A DNA stretch of 64,000 nucleotides from Mycobacterium sp. ENV421 (GTDB lineage: Bacteria > Actinomycetota > Actinomycetes > Mycobacteriales > Mycobacteriaceae): positions 16,047 through 80,046 of the forward strand of contig NZ_PDHO01000022.1 of the NCBI RefSeq assembly GCF_002887815.1. Reading direction: 5' to 3'. This document shows positions 1 through 11,868 of the stretch, in pieces. Within the stretch, counting starts at the first letter, position 1; each line of letters starts with the position of its first letter. The notes under the pieces are model-generated. The model was not told the DNA's origin. It worked only from the letters and a program-made list of their open reading frames with translations, and made no database searches. The position numbers and the translations under genes are program-made.

Positions 1-395
1 TCGGGCTCGGAAAAGCCTTGGCACCACCAGATGTCGAGGTTCGCCGTCGGCGGCAGGAAGCGTTCCTTGATCTCCTGCGAACCGAAGTGCGCGATCACGG
101 GCCCGACCATGCTGGCGTTGAAGGCCAGCGGCTCGGGAACGCACGCCATGCGCATCTCGTCGGCCCAGATCTGGCGCTGCAGCGGGGTCCAGTCCTTGCC
201 GCCCCACTCCACCGGCCAGTTGGGCACACCCAACCCGGCCTTGTTCAGGATGCGCTGGGTCGTGATCGCGTCATCGGGGAAGTTCAGGCTGTCCGTGCGA
301 GCCCGTTCGCGGATGTCGGCGGGGACTTGGGTGGTGAAGAACTCGCGGAGTTCATCGCGGAACTTTGCGTCCTCGTCACTGAGTGCCAGCTTCAC
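1..395 (-). CDS. Acyl-CoA dehydrogenase, N-terminal part (runs off the window)
   Basis: Minus-strand frame open from a GTG at 393-395 to the window edge, about 131 residues visible. The visible part reads as the all-helical N-terminal domain of a mycobacterial FadE-type acyl-CoA dehydrogenase: it opens KLALSDEDAKFRDELREFF and contains GLGVPNWPVEWGGKDWTP and later FGSQEIKERFLPP, all typical of the family. These flavoenzymes carry out alpha,beta-dehydrogenation of acyl-CoA in lipid or sterol catabolism. The catalytic and FAD-binding parts lie outside the window, so the substrate cannot be inferred. It is divergent from the TetR gene at 575 and shares a 180-bp promoter region with it, so that regulator may control it. 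Confidence 0.85.
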   Translation of the reverse strand, partial: MKLALSDEDAKFRDELREFFTTQVPADIRERARTDSLNFPDDAITTQRILNKAGLGVPNWPVEWGGKDWTPLQRQIWADEMRMACVPEPLAFNASMVGPVIAHFGSQEIKERFLPPTANLDIWWCQGFSEP

Positions 396-516
396 GAGCG
401 CAACCTCGATTCTTGTTACTCGGCAGTATCTATTGCTCGATCCATTGCACGGTAGCGCAGCCCTACCAACTGGTCGGCAGGAGACCTCCCGGCGCCGCTG
501 TGGGCGCCCGCCTGAT

Positions 517-530
517 ACTGTCAGGACAGT
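517..530. promoter_or_regulatory. Palindromic operator candidate for the adjacent TetR regulator
   Basis: Perfect inverted repeat ACTGTC-AG-GACAGT, 6-bp arms and a 2-bp centre, 45 bp upstream of the tetR-type start and inside the divergent promoter region shared with the acyl-CoA dehydrogenase. TetR-family dimers commonly bind 14-20 bp palindromes in exactly this position. The function is inferred from symmetry and position only. Confidence 0.5.
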
Positions 531-574
531 CGTACAGGGCGATCGTCCTAATTCTGCGCGAGAGGTGGTCGACG

Positions 575-1138
575 GTGGTGAGTTCCCCAGCGTCAGAACG
601 GGGCCGTGAGGTGCGTCAGCGGCTGCTGGCCGGGGCGGTCGAACTCATCGCCGAGCGTGGCTGGACCGCGGTGAGTACCCGCACGCTGGCCGAGCGGGCC
701 GGCGTCACCCCGTCGGTGGTGCACTACCACTTCCCGTCCATGCAGGCACTGCTGCGCGAGGCGGTGACGACGGGGATGCGTGCGGCGGTGAGTGAACTCG
801 ACGCGTATCTGGACGGCGCCGGCGGCGCCGGAGATCTGGTCGAGGCCATGTTGGCGTCGGTGGCCTCGTATTCGGGCACCGATCCGACGTCGATGTTGTT
901 CATCGAGGCCTATCTCGCCGCCACCCGCGATGACACGCTGCGCGATGACATCGCCGATGCACTGCATGGCCTGCGGGTCAGCCTCGGTCGCCGGCTGGCC
1001 GACCGCGGGGTTGCGGATCCGGACGGCACCGCCGCGGTGCTGCTCGCCGCCCTCGACGGAGTCCTGCTGCATCGGGGTCTCGGCGGCGGGGTGGGTGGGC
1101 CGGCTGCGGCGGCCATCCTGCGCCGGTTGGTCACCTGA
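575..1138 (+). CDS. TetR/AcrR family transcriptional regulator
   Basis: 187-residue regulator. The N-terminal helix-turn-helix is clear (roughly residues 12-58, with LAERAGVTPSVVHYHFPS as turn and recognition helix); the C-terminal half is a variable all-helical ligand domain. I chose the GTG at 575 because AGAGGTGG lies 7-14 bases upstream; GTG at 578 is equally possible, while the longer frame from 383 adds a non-homologous leader. It is divergent from the acyl-CoA dehydrogenase and precedes the flavin monooxygenase at 1201 by 62 bp, so it probably controls one or both. The palindrome at 517-530 is the likely operator. The ligand is unknown. Confidence 0.88.
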   Translation: MVSSPASERGREVRQRLLAGAVELIAERGWTAVSTRTLAERAGVTPSVVHYHFPSMQALLREAVTTGMRAAVSELDAYLDGAGGAGDLVEAMLASVASYSGTDPTSMLFIEAYLAATRDDTLRDDIADALHGLRVSLGRRLADRGVADPDGTAAVLLAALDGVLLHRGLGGGVGGPAAAAILRRLVT

Positions 1139-1200
1139 CCGGCGGACGCACGCGGCCCCGACCCGAACAGAAAAGCTCAACCACATGAAAGGAGATGCCC

Positions 1201-2409
1201 ATGAAGGTGGCGATTTGTGGAGCGGGAATGGCCGGGCTGGCGCTGGCCAACCGGATCCGGGCGATGGGCGCGGAGGTGGTTCTCTTCGAACGCGCACCGG
1301 CACCCCGCACGCAGGGCTACATGATCGATTTCTTCGGACCGGGGTTCGACGCCGCCGAGGCGATGGGGCTGGTGCCCGCGATCGATGAGATCGCCTATCC
1401 GGTGGACGAGGTGAGCCTGGTCGACGAGCGGGGGCGTCGTCGGGCGGGATTGCCCTACCGGCAGTTCGCCGCCGCTGTCGGCGGACGGCTGCGCAGTGTG
1501 ATGCGCCCGGATTTGGAGCACGTACTTCGCAACAGCCTCGACGACGGTGTGGACATTCGGTTCGGTTGTGCCGTCGTGGGTTTCGACGATCACGGCGACG
1601 GCGTGACGGTGCATCTCGAGGACGGCACCAGCCTGGCGGCCGACCTCCTGGTCGGTGCCGACGGGATTCACTCGACGGTACGGCGGCTGGCGTTCGGCGA
1701 CGAGGCGAAGTTCGTGCGCTACCTCGGCTTCCATACCGCGGCGTTCGTGTTCGACGACCCACAGTGCCGGGAGGTGACGGCGGGCCGCTTCGTCCTGACC
1801 GACACCGTGGGCGAGCAGATGGGTTTCTACACGCTGCGCGACGGGCGCATCGCCGCGTTCGCGGTGCACCGCCAGGCCGATCCGGCATTGCCCGACGATG
1901 TGCGCTCGGCGGTTCGGCGCGCCTACCGACACCTGGGCTGGCTGGCTCCCCGTGCCCTCGACCGGTGCCCACCGGCCGAGGACATCTACTACGACCAGGT
2001 CGCCCAGATCCAGCTGCCACGCTGGAGTCGGGGCCGGGTGGTGCTGCTGGGTGACGCCTGCTACGCGGTGTCGCTGCTGGCCGGCCAGGGCGCCTCGTTG
2101 GGCATCGCCGGAGCGTATGTGCTGGCCGACCGGCTGCAGCGGTCACCGTCGATCGAGCAGGCGCTCGCCGATTACGAGCGGTTGTGGCGACCGGTCGCCG
2201 AGGAGAAGCAGGCCAGCGGCCGCCGGGCGGCCCGCTGGTTTCTGCCCAAGTCGGCGCTCGGGCTGTGGGTGCGCCGCACCGCGCTCGCGGCGGCCGCCCG
2301 GCTGCCGCTGGCGAATCGCTACGTCGGCGCCGCTCTGGCCGGCAAATCCAGCGGGCTGATCTCCCAGCTCCGCCGTAAAGACCACTCCTGGCAGGAGGTT
2401 GTCAAGTGA
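1201..2409 (+). CDS. FAD-dependent monooxygenase (PHBH/TetX-like fold)
   Basis: 402-residue class A flavoprotein monooxygenase. The dinucleotide-binding motif is at the extreme N-terminus (CGAGMAGLALANRIRAMG, residues 6-23) followed by an acidic residue ending beta-2 (LFER); a DG motif lies near residue 158 (LLVGADGIHSTVRR) and the second FAD motif GDA near residue 283 (VVLLGDACYAVSLLAGQGAS). Such enzymes use NAD(P)H and oxygen to hydroxylate aromatics or antibiotics; no substrate can be assigned. The start ATG at 1201 is 7 bases after AAAGGA; the ATG six bases earlier is too close to it. The stop overlaps the next start by 4 bp, so the two are translationally coupled and probably functionally paired. 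Confidence 0.9.
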   Translation: MKVAICGAGMAGLALANRIRAMGAEVVLFERAPAPRTQGYMIDFFGPGFDAAEAMGLVPAIDEIAYPVDEVSLVDERGRRRAGLPYRQFAAAVGGRLRSVMRPDLEHVLRNSLDDGVDIRFGCAVVGFDDHGDGVTVHLEDGTSLAADLLVGADGIHSTVRRLAFGDEAKFVRYLGFHTAAFVFDDPQCREVTAGRFVLTDTVGEQMGFYTLRDGRIAAFAVHRQADPALPDDVRSAVRRAYRHLGWLAPRALDRCPPAEDIYYDQVAQIQLPRWSRGRVVLLGDACYAVSLLAGQGASLGIAGAYVLADRLQRSPSIEQALADYERLWRPVAEEKQASGRRAARWFLPKSALGLWVRRTALAAAARLPLANRYVGAALAGKSSGLISQLRRKDHSWQEVVK

Positions 2410-2876
2410 GGCAATGGAATCCGGGGCGGCTCACCCGCGCGCTGTTCCGGGCGCCCACCTGGCTCTACGGCCGCGGCCTCGGCTGGCTGCTGACCGGCCG
2501 GCTGATGTGCCTGACCCATGTCGGCCGGCGGTCGGGCCGGCATTACCGCACCGTGCTCGAAGTCGTCGGCCGACGAGGCGAGGAGATCTACGTGGTCTCG
2601 GGCTTCGGCTCATCCTCTGACTGGTATCGCAACGTCACGGCCAACCCGCCGGTCGAGGTGATCAACGGTCGGCGCCGGTTCACGCCGGTGTGCCGGACAT
2701 TGGAGCCGGCCGAAGCGGCGTCGGTGATCGCCGACTACGAACGGCGCAACCGGCTGATCACGCCGGTGGTCCGCAAGGGACTGTCCAAACTGGTGGGCTG
2801 GGATTACGACGGCACGCCGACCGCGCGCGAACGTCTGGTCCACGAGGTTCCGCTGCTGGGCTTCCGCCCGGCGTGA
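2406..2876 (+). CDS. Nitroreductase-family deazaflavin-dependent oxidoreductase (DDN/FDOR-like)
   Basis: 156-residue split beta-barrel protein of the DUF385/DDN family, abundant in mycobacteria, whose members bind F420 or related cofactors. The hallmark is near residue 40, LTHVGRRSGRHYRTVLEV, then a core strand with VVSGFGSSSDWYRNV and NPPVEVINGRRRF. It starts with GTG overlapping the TGA of the upstream monooxygenase (GTGA), so both are made from one mRNA. A redox role together with the flavin monooxygenase is plausible but unproven. It converges with the PAC2 gene after only 7 bp. A second family member is at 62321-62773. Confidence 0.85.
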   Translation: MRQWNPGRLTRALFRAPTWLYGRGLGWLLTGRLMCLTHVGRRSGRHYRTVLEVVGRRGEEIYVVSGFGSSSDWYRNVTANPPVEVINGRRRFTPVCRTLEPAEAASVIADYERRNRLITPVVRKGLSKLVGWDYDGTPTARERLVHEVPLLGFRPA

Positions 2877-2883
2877 GGTCGGG

Positions 2884-3774
2884 CTAGCTGCGAAAACCCG
2901 GACCGCGCCGGCGCAAGTACCGCTCGAACTCGGCGGCCAGCGCGTCGCCGTCGACCTTGGAGAGCGCCTCGTTGACGTCGACCTCGGCGTCGCCGCGCTG
3001 TTCCAGGGAGGCCACGTACTCGGCGATCTCCTCGTCCTCGGCGGTCATCTCGGTGACGGCCTGCTCCCACTCCTCGGCCTGCGCGGGCAGATCGCCCAAC
3101 GGCACCTCGATGTCGAGCACATCCTCGACGCGCCGCAGCAGCGCGACGGTGGCCTTCGGATTGGGCGGTTGCGACACGTAGTGCGGCACCGCGGCCCAGA
3201 ACGTCACCGCCGGGATGCCGGCCGCCACGCAGGCATCCTGGAACACGCCGGCGATCCCCGTCGGGCCCTCGTAGCGGGTTTCCTCGAGACCGAAGAACTT
3301 CGCGGATTCGGGGGAGTAGGCCGCTCCGGAGACCGGAACGGGCCGGGTGTGCGGGGTGTCGGCCAGCAGCGCGCCCAGGATCACCACGGTGTCCACGTTC
3401 AGCTTGTCGGCGATCGCGAGCAACTCGGCGCAGAACGTGCGCCACCGCATGTTGGGTTCCACGCCGTGCATCAGCACGATGTCGCGGTCCGAGCCGGGCG
3501 GGCGGCAGTGTGAGATTTGCATCGACGGCCACACCAGTTCGCGGGTCACGCCGTCCACCTGCCGGATCACCGGACGATTCACCTGATAGTCGTAATATGC
3601 CTCGTCGTCGATCTCGACGATCGTGTCGGCCTCCCAGATCGCGTCCAAGTGCTCGAGCGCGTCGCTGGCGGCATCGCCGGCGTCGTTCCAGCCCTCGAAA
3701 GCCGCGACGATGATCGTGTTCTGCAATTCGGGCAGATCCGGGCCTTTCGCGCCGCTGAAATTCGACGGGGTCAC
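2884..3774 (-). CDS. PAC2 family protein (proteasome assembly chaperone-like)
   Basis: 296-residue PAC2 protein, GTG start. Family signatures are AAFEGWNDAGDAASDALEHL near residue 28, the acidic DDEAYYDYQ, a central VILGALLADTPHTRPVPV, and YEGPTGIAGVFQDAC. It matches what I remember of Rv2125 of M. tuberculosis in sequence character and in being next to metH. Actinobacterial PAC2 proteins resemble eukaryotic proteasome-assembly chaperones, but a role in the mycobacterial proteasome is not established. It is divergent from metH across about 295 bp holding both promoters and the SAH riboswitch. Confidence 0.88.
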   Translation of the reverse strand: MTPSNFSGAKGPDLPELQNTIIVAAFEGWNDAGDAASDALEHLDAIWEADTIVEIDDEAYYDYQVNRPVIRQVDGVTRELVWPSMQISHCRPPGSDRDIVLMHGVEPNMRWRTFCAELLAIADKLNVDTVVILGALLADTPHTRPVPVSGAAYSPESAKFFGLEETRYEGPTGIAGVFQDACVAAGIPAVTFWAAVPHYVSQPPNPKATVALLRRVEDVLDIEVPLGDLPAQAEEWEQAVTEMTAEDEEIAEYVASLEQRGDAEVDVNEALSKVDGDALAAEFERYLRRRGPGFRS

Positions 3775-3978
3775 AACTTCAGCCTAAGGGTTGCTCGGCT
3801 TCGATGAGCCTTCTCGGACCGACTACCCTGGTGTCGTGGCGTGTGCTAGTAGACGCGTCATCGGCACGTGGTTGCGGGCCCGGGCGTCCTCGGTGCGAAA
3901 TACGTTCGGCTGCAATCTGGTTAACCCGACGGGTTAGGCGTCCAGAAGTCGATTGCAGGACGACGTAGACTTTTCACC

Positions 3979-4048
3979 GTCGAGAGGCGTTGCAACGGGT
4001 CCGGCCGGCTGCCGGTATCCGCCACGCTCGGCAGAGTTAAGGACGCCT
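3979..4048 (+). promoter_or_regulatory. S-adenosylhomocysteine (SAH) riboswitch in the metH leader
   Basis: The leader folds by eye into the SAH riboswitch architecture. P1 is GTCGAG (3979-3984) with CTCGGC (4027-4032). The conserved-type core GAGAGGCGTTGCAACGGG follows. P2 is a hairpin from 3996 to 4021, including CCGGC (4001-4005) with GCCGG (4011-4015). The closing segment is GCCACGCTCGG. A pseudoknot helix P4 pairs AGGCGT (3985-3990) with ACGCCT (4043-4048), just upstream of the metH ribosome-binding site. In the known class, SAH binding switches on SAH-recycling genes such as ahcY and metH. Position, order of helices and downstream gene all fit; the exact consensus was recalled, not searched. 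Confidence 0.85.
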
Positions 4049-4069
4049 TCCGTCATGGAAGGAACGTTT

Positions 4070-7819
<3,750 letters not shown>

Positions 7820-7822
7820 GTC

Positions 7823-10477
7823 CTAGCGCCGGAAGTACAGGCTGCCCCGGAACTGCAGCAGCACAGCGACGGTCGCGGTCCAGCCGGTCTGGTGGCTGGC
7901 GCCGAGGCCGCGGCCGGTGTCGCCGTCGAAGTACTCGTGGAACGGGATCAGGTCGCGCCAGTGCGGGTCGCTCTGGAAGTACTCGTTGGTCCCGAACACT
8001 GCTCGCCGGCCGTTCTCGTCGCGGACCAGGAGGCCGGTGAGCTGGCGAGCCAACCGGTCGGCCACCACGTGCAGGGTGACCTCGTCGGCCGACCCCGCGG
8101 GATCGGGAACGCGATACGTTTCGCCGAGGAACCGGGCGTAGGAGTTCAGCGCCTGGACGACGAGGAAATTGGTCGGCAGCCAGACCGGGCCGCGCCAGTT
8201 CGAGTTGCCGCCGAACATCCGGCTGCGTGATTCGGCAGGCTGATAGTCCACGACGTAGTCGGCGCCGTCGACGTGGTAGGTGTATGGGTGGTCCCGGTGA
8301 TACCGCGACAGTGACCGGATTCCGTTGGGGGACAGGAACTGCTCGGGGTCGAGGAGCCGTCGCAGGATATGGGTGAGCCGGTCCTCGTGGATGACGCCGA
8401 TCATCAGATGCGTGCCGTCGCCGCCACTCATCACCAGTTTGACGTCGTCGTCGGTGTGCTCGTAGGTCTTGGCCAGCGCTTCGAGACAATGCCGCAGGGT
8501 CGAGGTCACCTCGGTCGCGCTGGTCGGGATGGCGATCGCGGCGAACAGTGGAACGATCGCCTGAATCGAGAACACCTCCAGCGATCTGCTTGTTCCGTCC
8601 GGCATTTCGATGACGTCGTGATAGAAGTTCGTCTCGTCGTTCCAGAAGCTGACCCGGTAGGTGCCCTTCTCCAGCGAATTGGCCACCAGCCAGGCGTCCC
8701 ACACCCACCGGCTGAACATGTCGGTGTAGCTCGGATCCGTTTGGGACAGTTCGATCGCCATCTCCAACAGATGGAAGACCAGCGCCGCCATCCACGCGGT
8801 GCCGTCGACCTGGGCGAGTTCGCCGCCGGTGGGCAGCGGCTCGTCGCGGTCGAACACCCCGATGTTGTCCATGCCGAGGAACCCACCGCCGAACACGCCG
8901 CGGTTGGTCTCGTCCTTCTGATTCAGCCACCACATCGCGTTGAGGGTGGCTGATCGGTACGCGGTGGCCAGGAAATCGAAATCGCCCACACCGCTGCGGA
9001 GCTGATCGAGTTGGTAGACCTGCCACGCCGCCCAGGCATGCACCGGGGGATTGGTGTCACCGAACTTCCATTCGTAGGCCGGGATCTGGCCGTGCGGATG
9101 TTGTGCGGTGGAGCCGTGCAGGACGAGTACCTGTGCCTTGGCGAACTCGGGATCGATGAGCGCCACGGCGACACAGTGAAAGGCCAAGTCCCAGGCGGCG
9201 AACCACGGGTACTCCCAGGCGTCGGGCATCAGGATGACAGCGCTGACCGCGAAGTGCTGCCAGTCGTGGTTGCGTGCGCTCCAGCGTTCGCGCGGCGGTG
9301 GCGGCTGCTCCGGGTCGCCCTTGAGCCAGCGCCGCACCGCGTAGTTGTAGAACTGTTTGCACCACAGCAGCCCTGCGAAGGCTTGTCGCTGGACCAACCG
9401 CTCGTCGTCGCTCAGGTCCGGTGCCGCCACCGCGTGATAGAACTCGTCGGCCTCACGCTTGCGGTCCGCCAGCACGGCATCGGCGTACCCGGGCGGGCGA
9501 ACAGCATCCGTGGTAGCGAAACACACTGTGACGGTGCAGCTTTCACCGGGCTGCAAAGTAGCGGAGACGATCGCGGCGACCTTGCTGCCCTCGGCGGGGT
9601 CGACGGCTCCGGCGATGCCGTCCACCAAATAGTCGTTGATGCCGTCTTTGGTGGTGGCCGATGCGTTGGGCGAGGAGAACAGCAGGCGGTTGTTGGTCTC
9701 GTTCTCGCAGAACACCAGTCGCGGAGTGTCGGTGCAGGAGCTGGTGACCGTGTACCACCGCTGCCCGAGCCTGCGGTGCCAGGTGCGCGCCGCCCCGTCG
9801 CCGCAGGCGGTGATCCGTGGCCTGTCCTGGTCGGGATCCCAGGACCAGGTGTTGCGGTACCACAGCTGCGGCAGCACGTGGATCGGCGCGGCGTCCGGTC
9901 CGCGGTTGGTCACCGTGATGCGGCAGAAGACGTCCTCGGGACCGTCCTTGGCGTAGGCCACCTCGACGTCGAAATAGCGCTGCCGCAGCCATTGTTCGCG
10001 CAGTGCCTCGAACAGTTCGTACTCGTCGTCCGCCGGCCCGCGCTGCTGGTTCGTGCGCAGCAGGTCGTCATAAGGGAATGCGGCCTGCGGGTATTTGTAG
10101 ACCAGCGACGCATAGGCGTGGGTGGGCAGGTTGTCGGTGTAGAACCAGTAGTCCTTGACGTCCTCGCCGTGGTTGCCCTCCTCGTTGGCCACCCCGTAGG
10201 GCCGCTCCTTGAGGATGCGGTCGTGACCGTTCCACAGCGCTACGCCCAGACAGATGGTCTGCTCGTCATCGCACCAGCCCGCCAGGCCGTCGTCGCTCCA
10301 CCGGTACGCCCGGCTGCGGGCGTGATCGAACGGAAAGTAGGCCCAGGCATCGCCGTCGGCGCTGTAGTCCTCTCGCACGCTGCCCCAGGCGCGTTCGCTC
10401 AGGTAGGTTCCCCAGCGGCGCCAGGGTGCCACCCCGGTCGTGGCCTCGTCGAGACGGGTCTGTTCAGCCGTGCTCAC
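7823..10477 (-). CDS. Large GH63-like glycoside hydrolase (MGH1-like glucosidase)
   Basis: 884-residue protein with the (alpha/alpha)6-type C-terminal region of the GH63/MGH1-like family: FAAWDLAFHCVAVALIDPEF (middle), GGFLGMDNIGVFDRD, and FGGNSNWRGPVWLPTNFLVV near the C-terminus, with tryptophan- and acid-rich motifs as in glucosidases acting on alpha-glucosides or mannosyl/glucosyl-glycerate. No signal peptide or membrane segment, so it is cytoplasmic. GTG at 10477 overlaps the zwf stop by 4 bp (GTGA); the frame extends further upstream but that would run into zwf. Position after gnd and zwf suggests release of glucose from a storage or solute glycoside feeding the pentose phosphate pathway (inference). 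The exact substrate is unknown. Confidence 0.82.
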   Translation of the reverse strand: MSTAEQTRLDEATTGVAPWRRWGTYLSERAWGSVREDYSADGDAWAYFPFDHARSRAYRWSDDGLAGWCDDEQTICLGVALWNGHDRILKERPYGVANEEGNHGEDVKDYWFYTDNLPTHAYASLVYKYPQAAFPYDDLLRTNQQRGPADDEYELFEALREQWLRQRYFDVEVAYAKDGPEDVFCRITVTNRGPDAAPIHVLPQLWYRNTWSWDPDQDRPRITACGDGAARTWHRRLGQRWYTVTSSCTDTPRLVFCENETNNRLLFSSPNASATTKDGINDYLVDGIAGAVDPAEGSKVAAIVSATLQPGESCTVTVCFATTDAVRPPGYADAVLADRKREADEFYHAVAAPDLSDDERLVQRQAFAGLLWCKQFYNYAVRRWLKGDPEQPPPPRERWSARNHDWQHFAVSAVILMPDAWEYPWFAAWDLAFHCVAVALIDPEFAKAQVLVLHGSTAQHPHGQIPAYEWKFGDTNPPVHAWAAWQVYQLDQLRSGVGDFDFLATAYRSATLNAMWWLNQKDETNRGVFGGGFLGMDNIGVFDRDEPLPTGGELAQVDGTAWMAALVFHLLEMAIELSQTDPSYTDMFSRWVWDAWLVANSLEKGTYRVSFWNDETNFYHDVIEMPDGTSRSLEVFSIQAIVPLFAAIAIPTSATEVTSTLRHCLEALAKTYEHTDDDVKLVMSGGDGTHLMIGVIHEDRLTHILRRLLDPEQFLSPNGIRSLSRYHRDHPYTYHVDGADYVVDYQPAESRSRMFGGNSNWRGPVWLPTNFLVVQALNSYARFLGETYRVPDPAGSADEVTLHVVADRLARQLTGLLVRDENGRRAVFGTNEYFQSDPHWRDLIPFHEYFDGDTGRGLGASHQTGWTATVAVLLQFRGSLYFRR

Positions 10478-11868
10478 TGGTGGTCGGGCAGCCAGGGCTG
10501 ACGCCAGGCCGGATAACCCGCCACCAGTGCGTCGGCTCCCTTCGGTCCCCACGAACCCGGTTGGTACACCTCGACCGGCGGTGGTGAATCCAGCAGCGGC
10601 TCGACGATCCGCCAGGTTTCCTCAACACCGTCTTCCCGGATGAACTGGCTCGAGTCGCCGTGCATGGCGTCTCCGAGCAGTCGCTCGTACGGCTCGGGGG
10701 CGGCGGCCATTTCGTCGGCGAACACCAGGCAGAGGTTGACGGCGCGGGAGGCGTCGGCGCCCGATTCCTTGGCCTGAAGCACGAGGTCGACGCCAGGGCT
10801 GGGGTCGATCCGGAAGATCAGTTCGTTCTGCTCGTCGATCTCGGGCAGGAACGGCAGTGGGGGCGGTCGCTTGAAGATGACGCGAATCTCGGTGGCCCGC
10901 ACCGGAAGAGCCTTGCCGGCCCGGATGAAGAACGGCACGCCCGACCAGCGCCAGTTGTCGATGTACAACTTCAGCGCCGTGTAGGTCTCGGTCTGCGAGT
11001 CAGGCGCGACACCGTCGATCTCCCGGTAGCCGGCGTACTGACCGCGCACGTAGTGCTTGGGGTCGGCGGGACGGATGGACTTGAACAGCTCGACCCGCTT
11101 GTCCCGGAACCCGTCCGGGCCGCCGCTCGACGGTTCGGAGGCGATCAGCCCGATGAGCTACAGTAGATGATTCTGTACGACGTCGCGCAACGCCCCGACC
11201 GGGTCGTAGAAGTGGCCGCGATCCTCGACGCCGAAGTTCTCGGCCATTGTGATCTGCACGGCCTCGATCCGGTCGCGGTTCCACAGCGGCTCGATGATCG
11301 AGTTGGAAAACCGGATGTAGCGGATGTCCATCGCCGGTTCCTTGCCGAGGAAGTGGTCGATGCGGTAGATCTGCCACTCCTGCAGGTGTGCGCTCAACTG
11401 GTCGTTGAGGGCCTTCGCCGACGAAAGATCGTGTCCGAACGGCTTTTCCACCACCACGCGGGCATTGTCGGTGAGGCCGGCGCCGGCGAGGCCGTCCACC
11501 ACCCGCCCGAACAGTGCCGGCGGGATCTCCAGATAGAACACCGGATCGGTGCGTCCTTTGATGGCGTCCGCCACCTTGGTGTAGGTCGCGGCGTCCGCGA
11601 AATCGCCGGAGACCATCGACAACCGCGCCGCGAATCGGGCGAACACGTCGTCGTCCACCGGCTCGCCGGTGGCCTCGATAGCGGCTCGGGCGTGCTCCCG
11701 CAGGGTGTCGGCGGACCAGTCGTCCAGCGCCACCCCGACGATCGGGCACCCGAGCAGGCCGCGCCGCTCCAAGCGGTACAACGACCGGAACGTCATCTTC
11801 CTGGCCAAGTCGCCGGTGATGCCGAAGATCACCAGAACATCTGCGGCGGAACCGCTTTGAGCGGCCAT
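10474..11868 (-). pseudogene. zwf: Glucose-6-phosphate dehydrogenase, interrupted by an in-frame amber codon
   Basis: A single frame of 465 codons encodes a complete G6PDH (glucose-6-phosphate to 6-phosphogluconolactone, making NADPH), but a TAG at 11158-11160 stops it at codon 237. Before the stop: the nucleotide motif FGITGDLARK, VVEKPFGHDL and the active-site RIDHFLGKEP. Directly after it, in the same frame: LIGLIASEPSSGGPDGFRDK, then YREIDGVAPDSQTETYTA and FFIRAGKALP, which are conserved G6PDH segments. Family members have glutamine after VVQNHLL, so one CAG-to-TAG change explains it. No frameshift is needed. The start ATG overlaps the gnd stop (TGATG). It could be a real null allele, a readthrough site or a base-call error. 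Confidence 0.87.

Noticed and set aside
593..2146. 517-codon minus-strand frame across the tetR and monooxygenase genes
   Set aside because: Arg/Pro-rich composition without any conserved motif; both plus-strand genes are well supported.
3775..4069. Cobalamin or SAM-type riboswitch in the metH leader
   Set aside because: No B12 box or SAM-I/SAM-IV core is seen, whereas P1, P2 and the pseudoknot of the SAH class are all present in the correct order.
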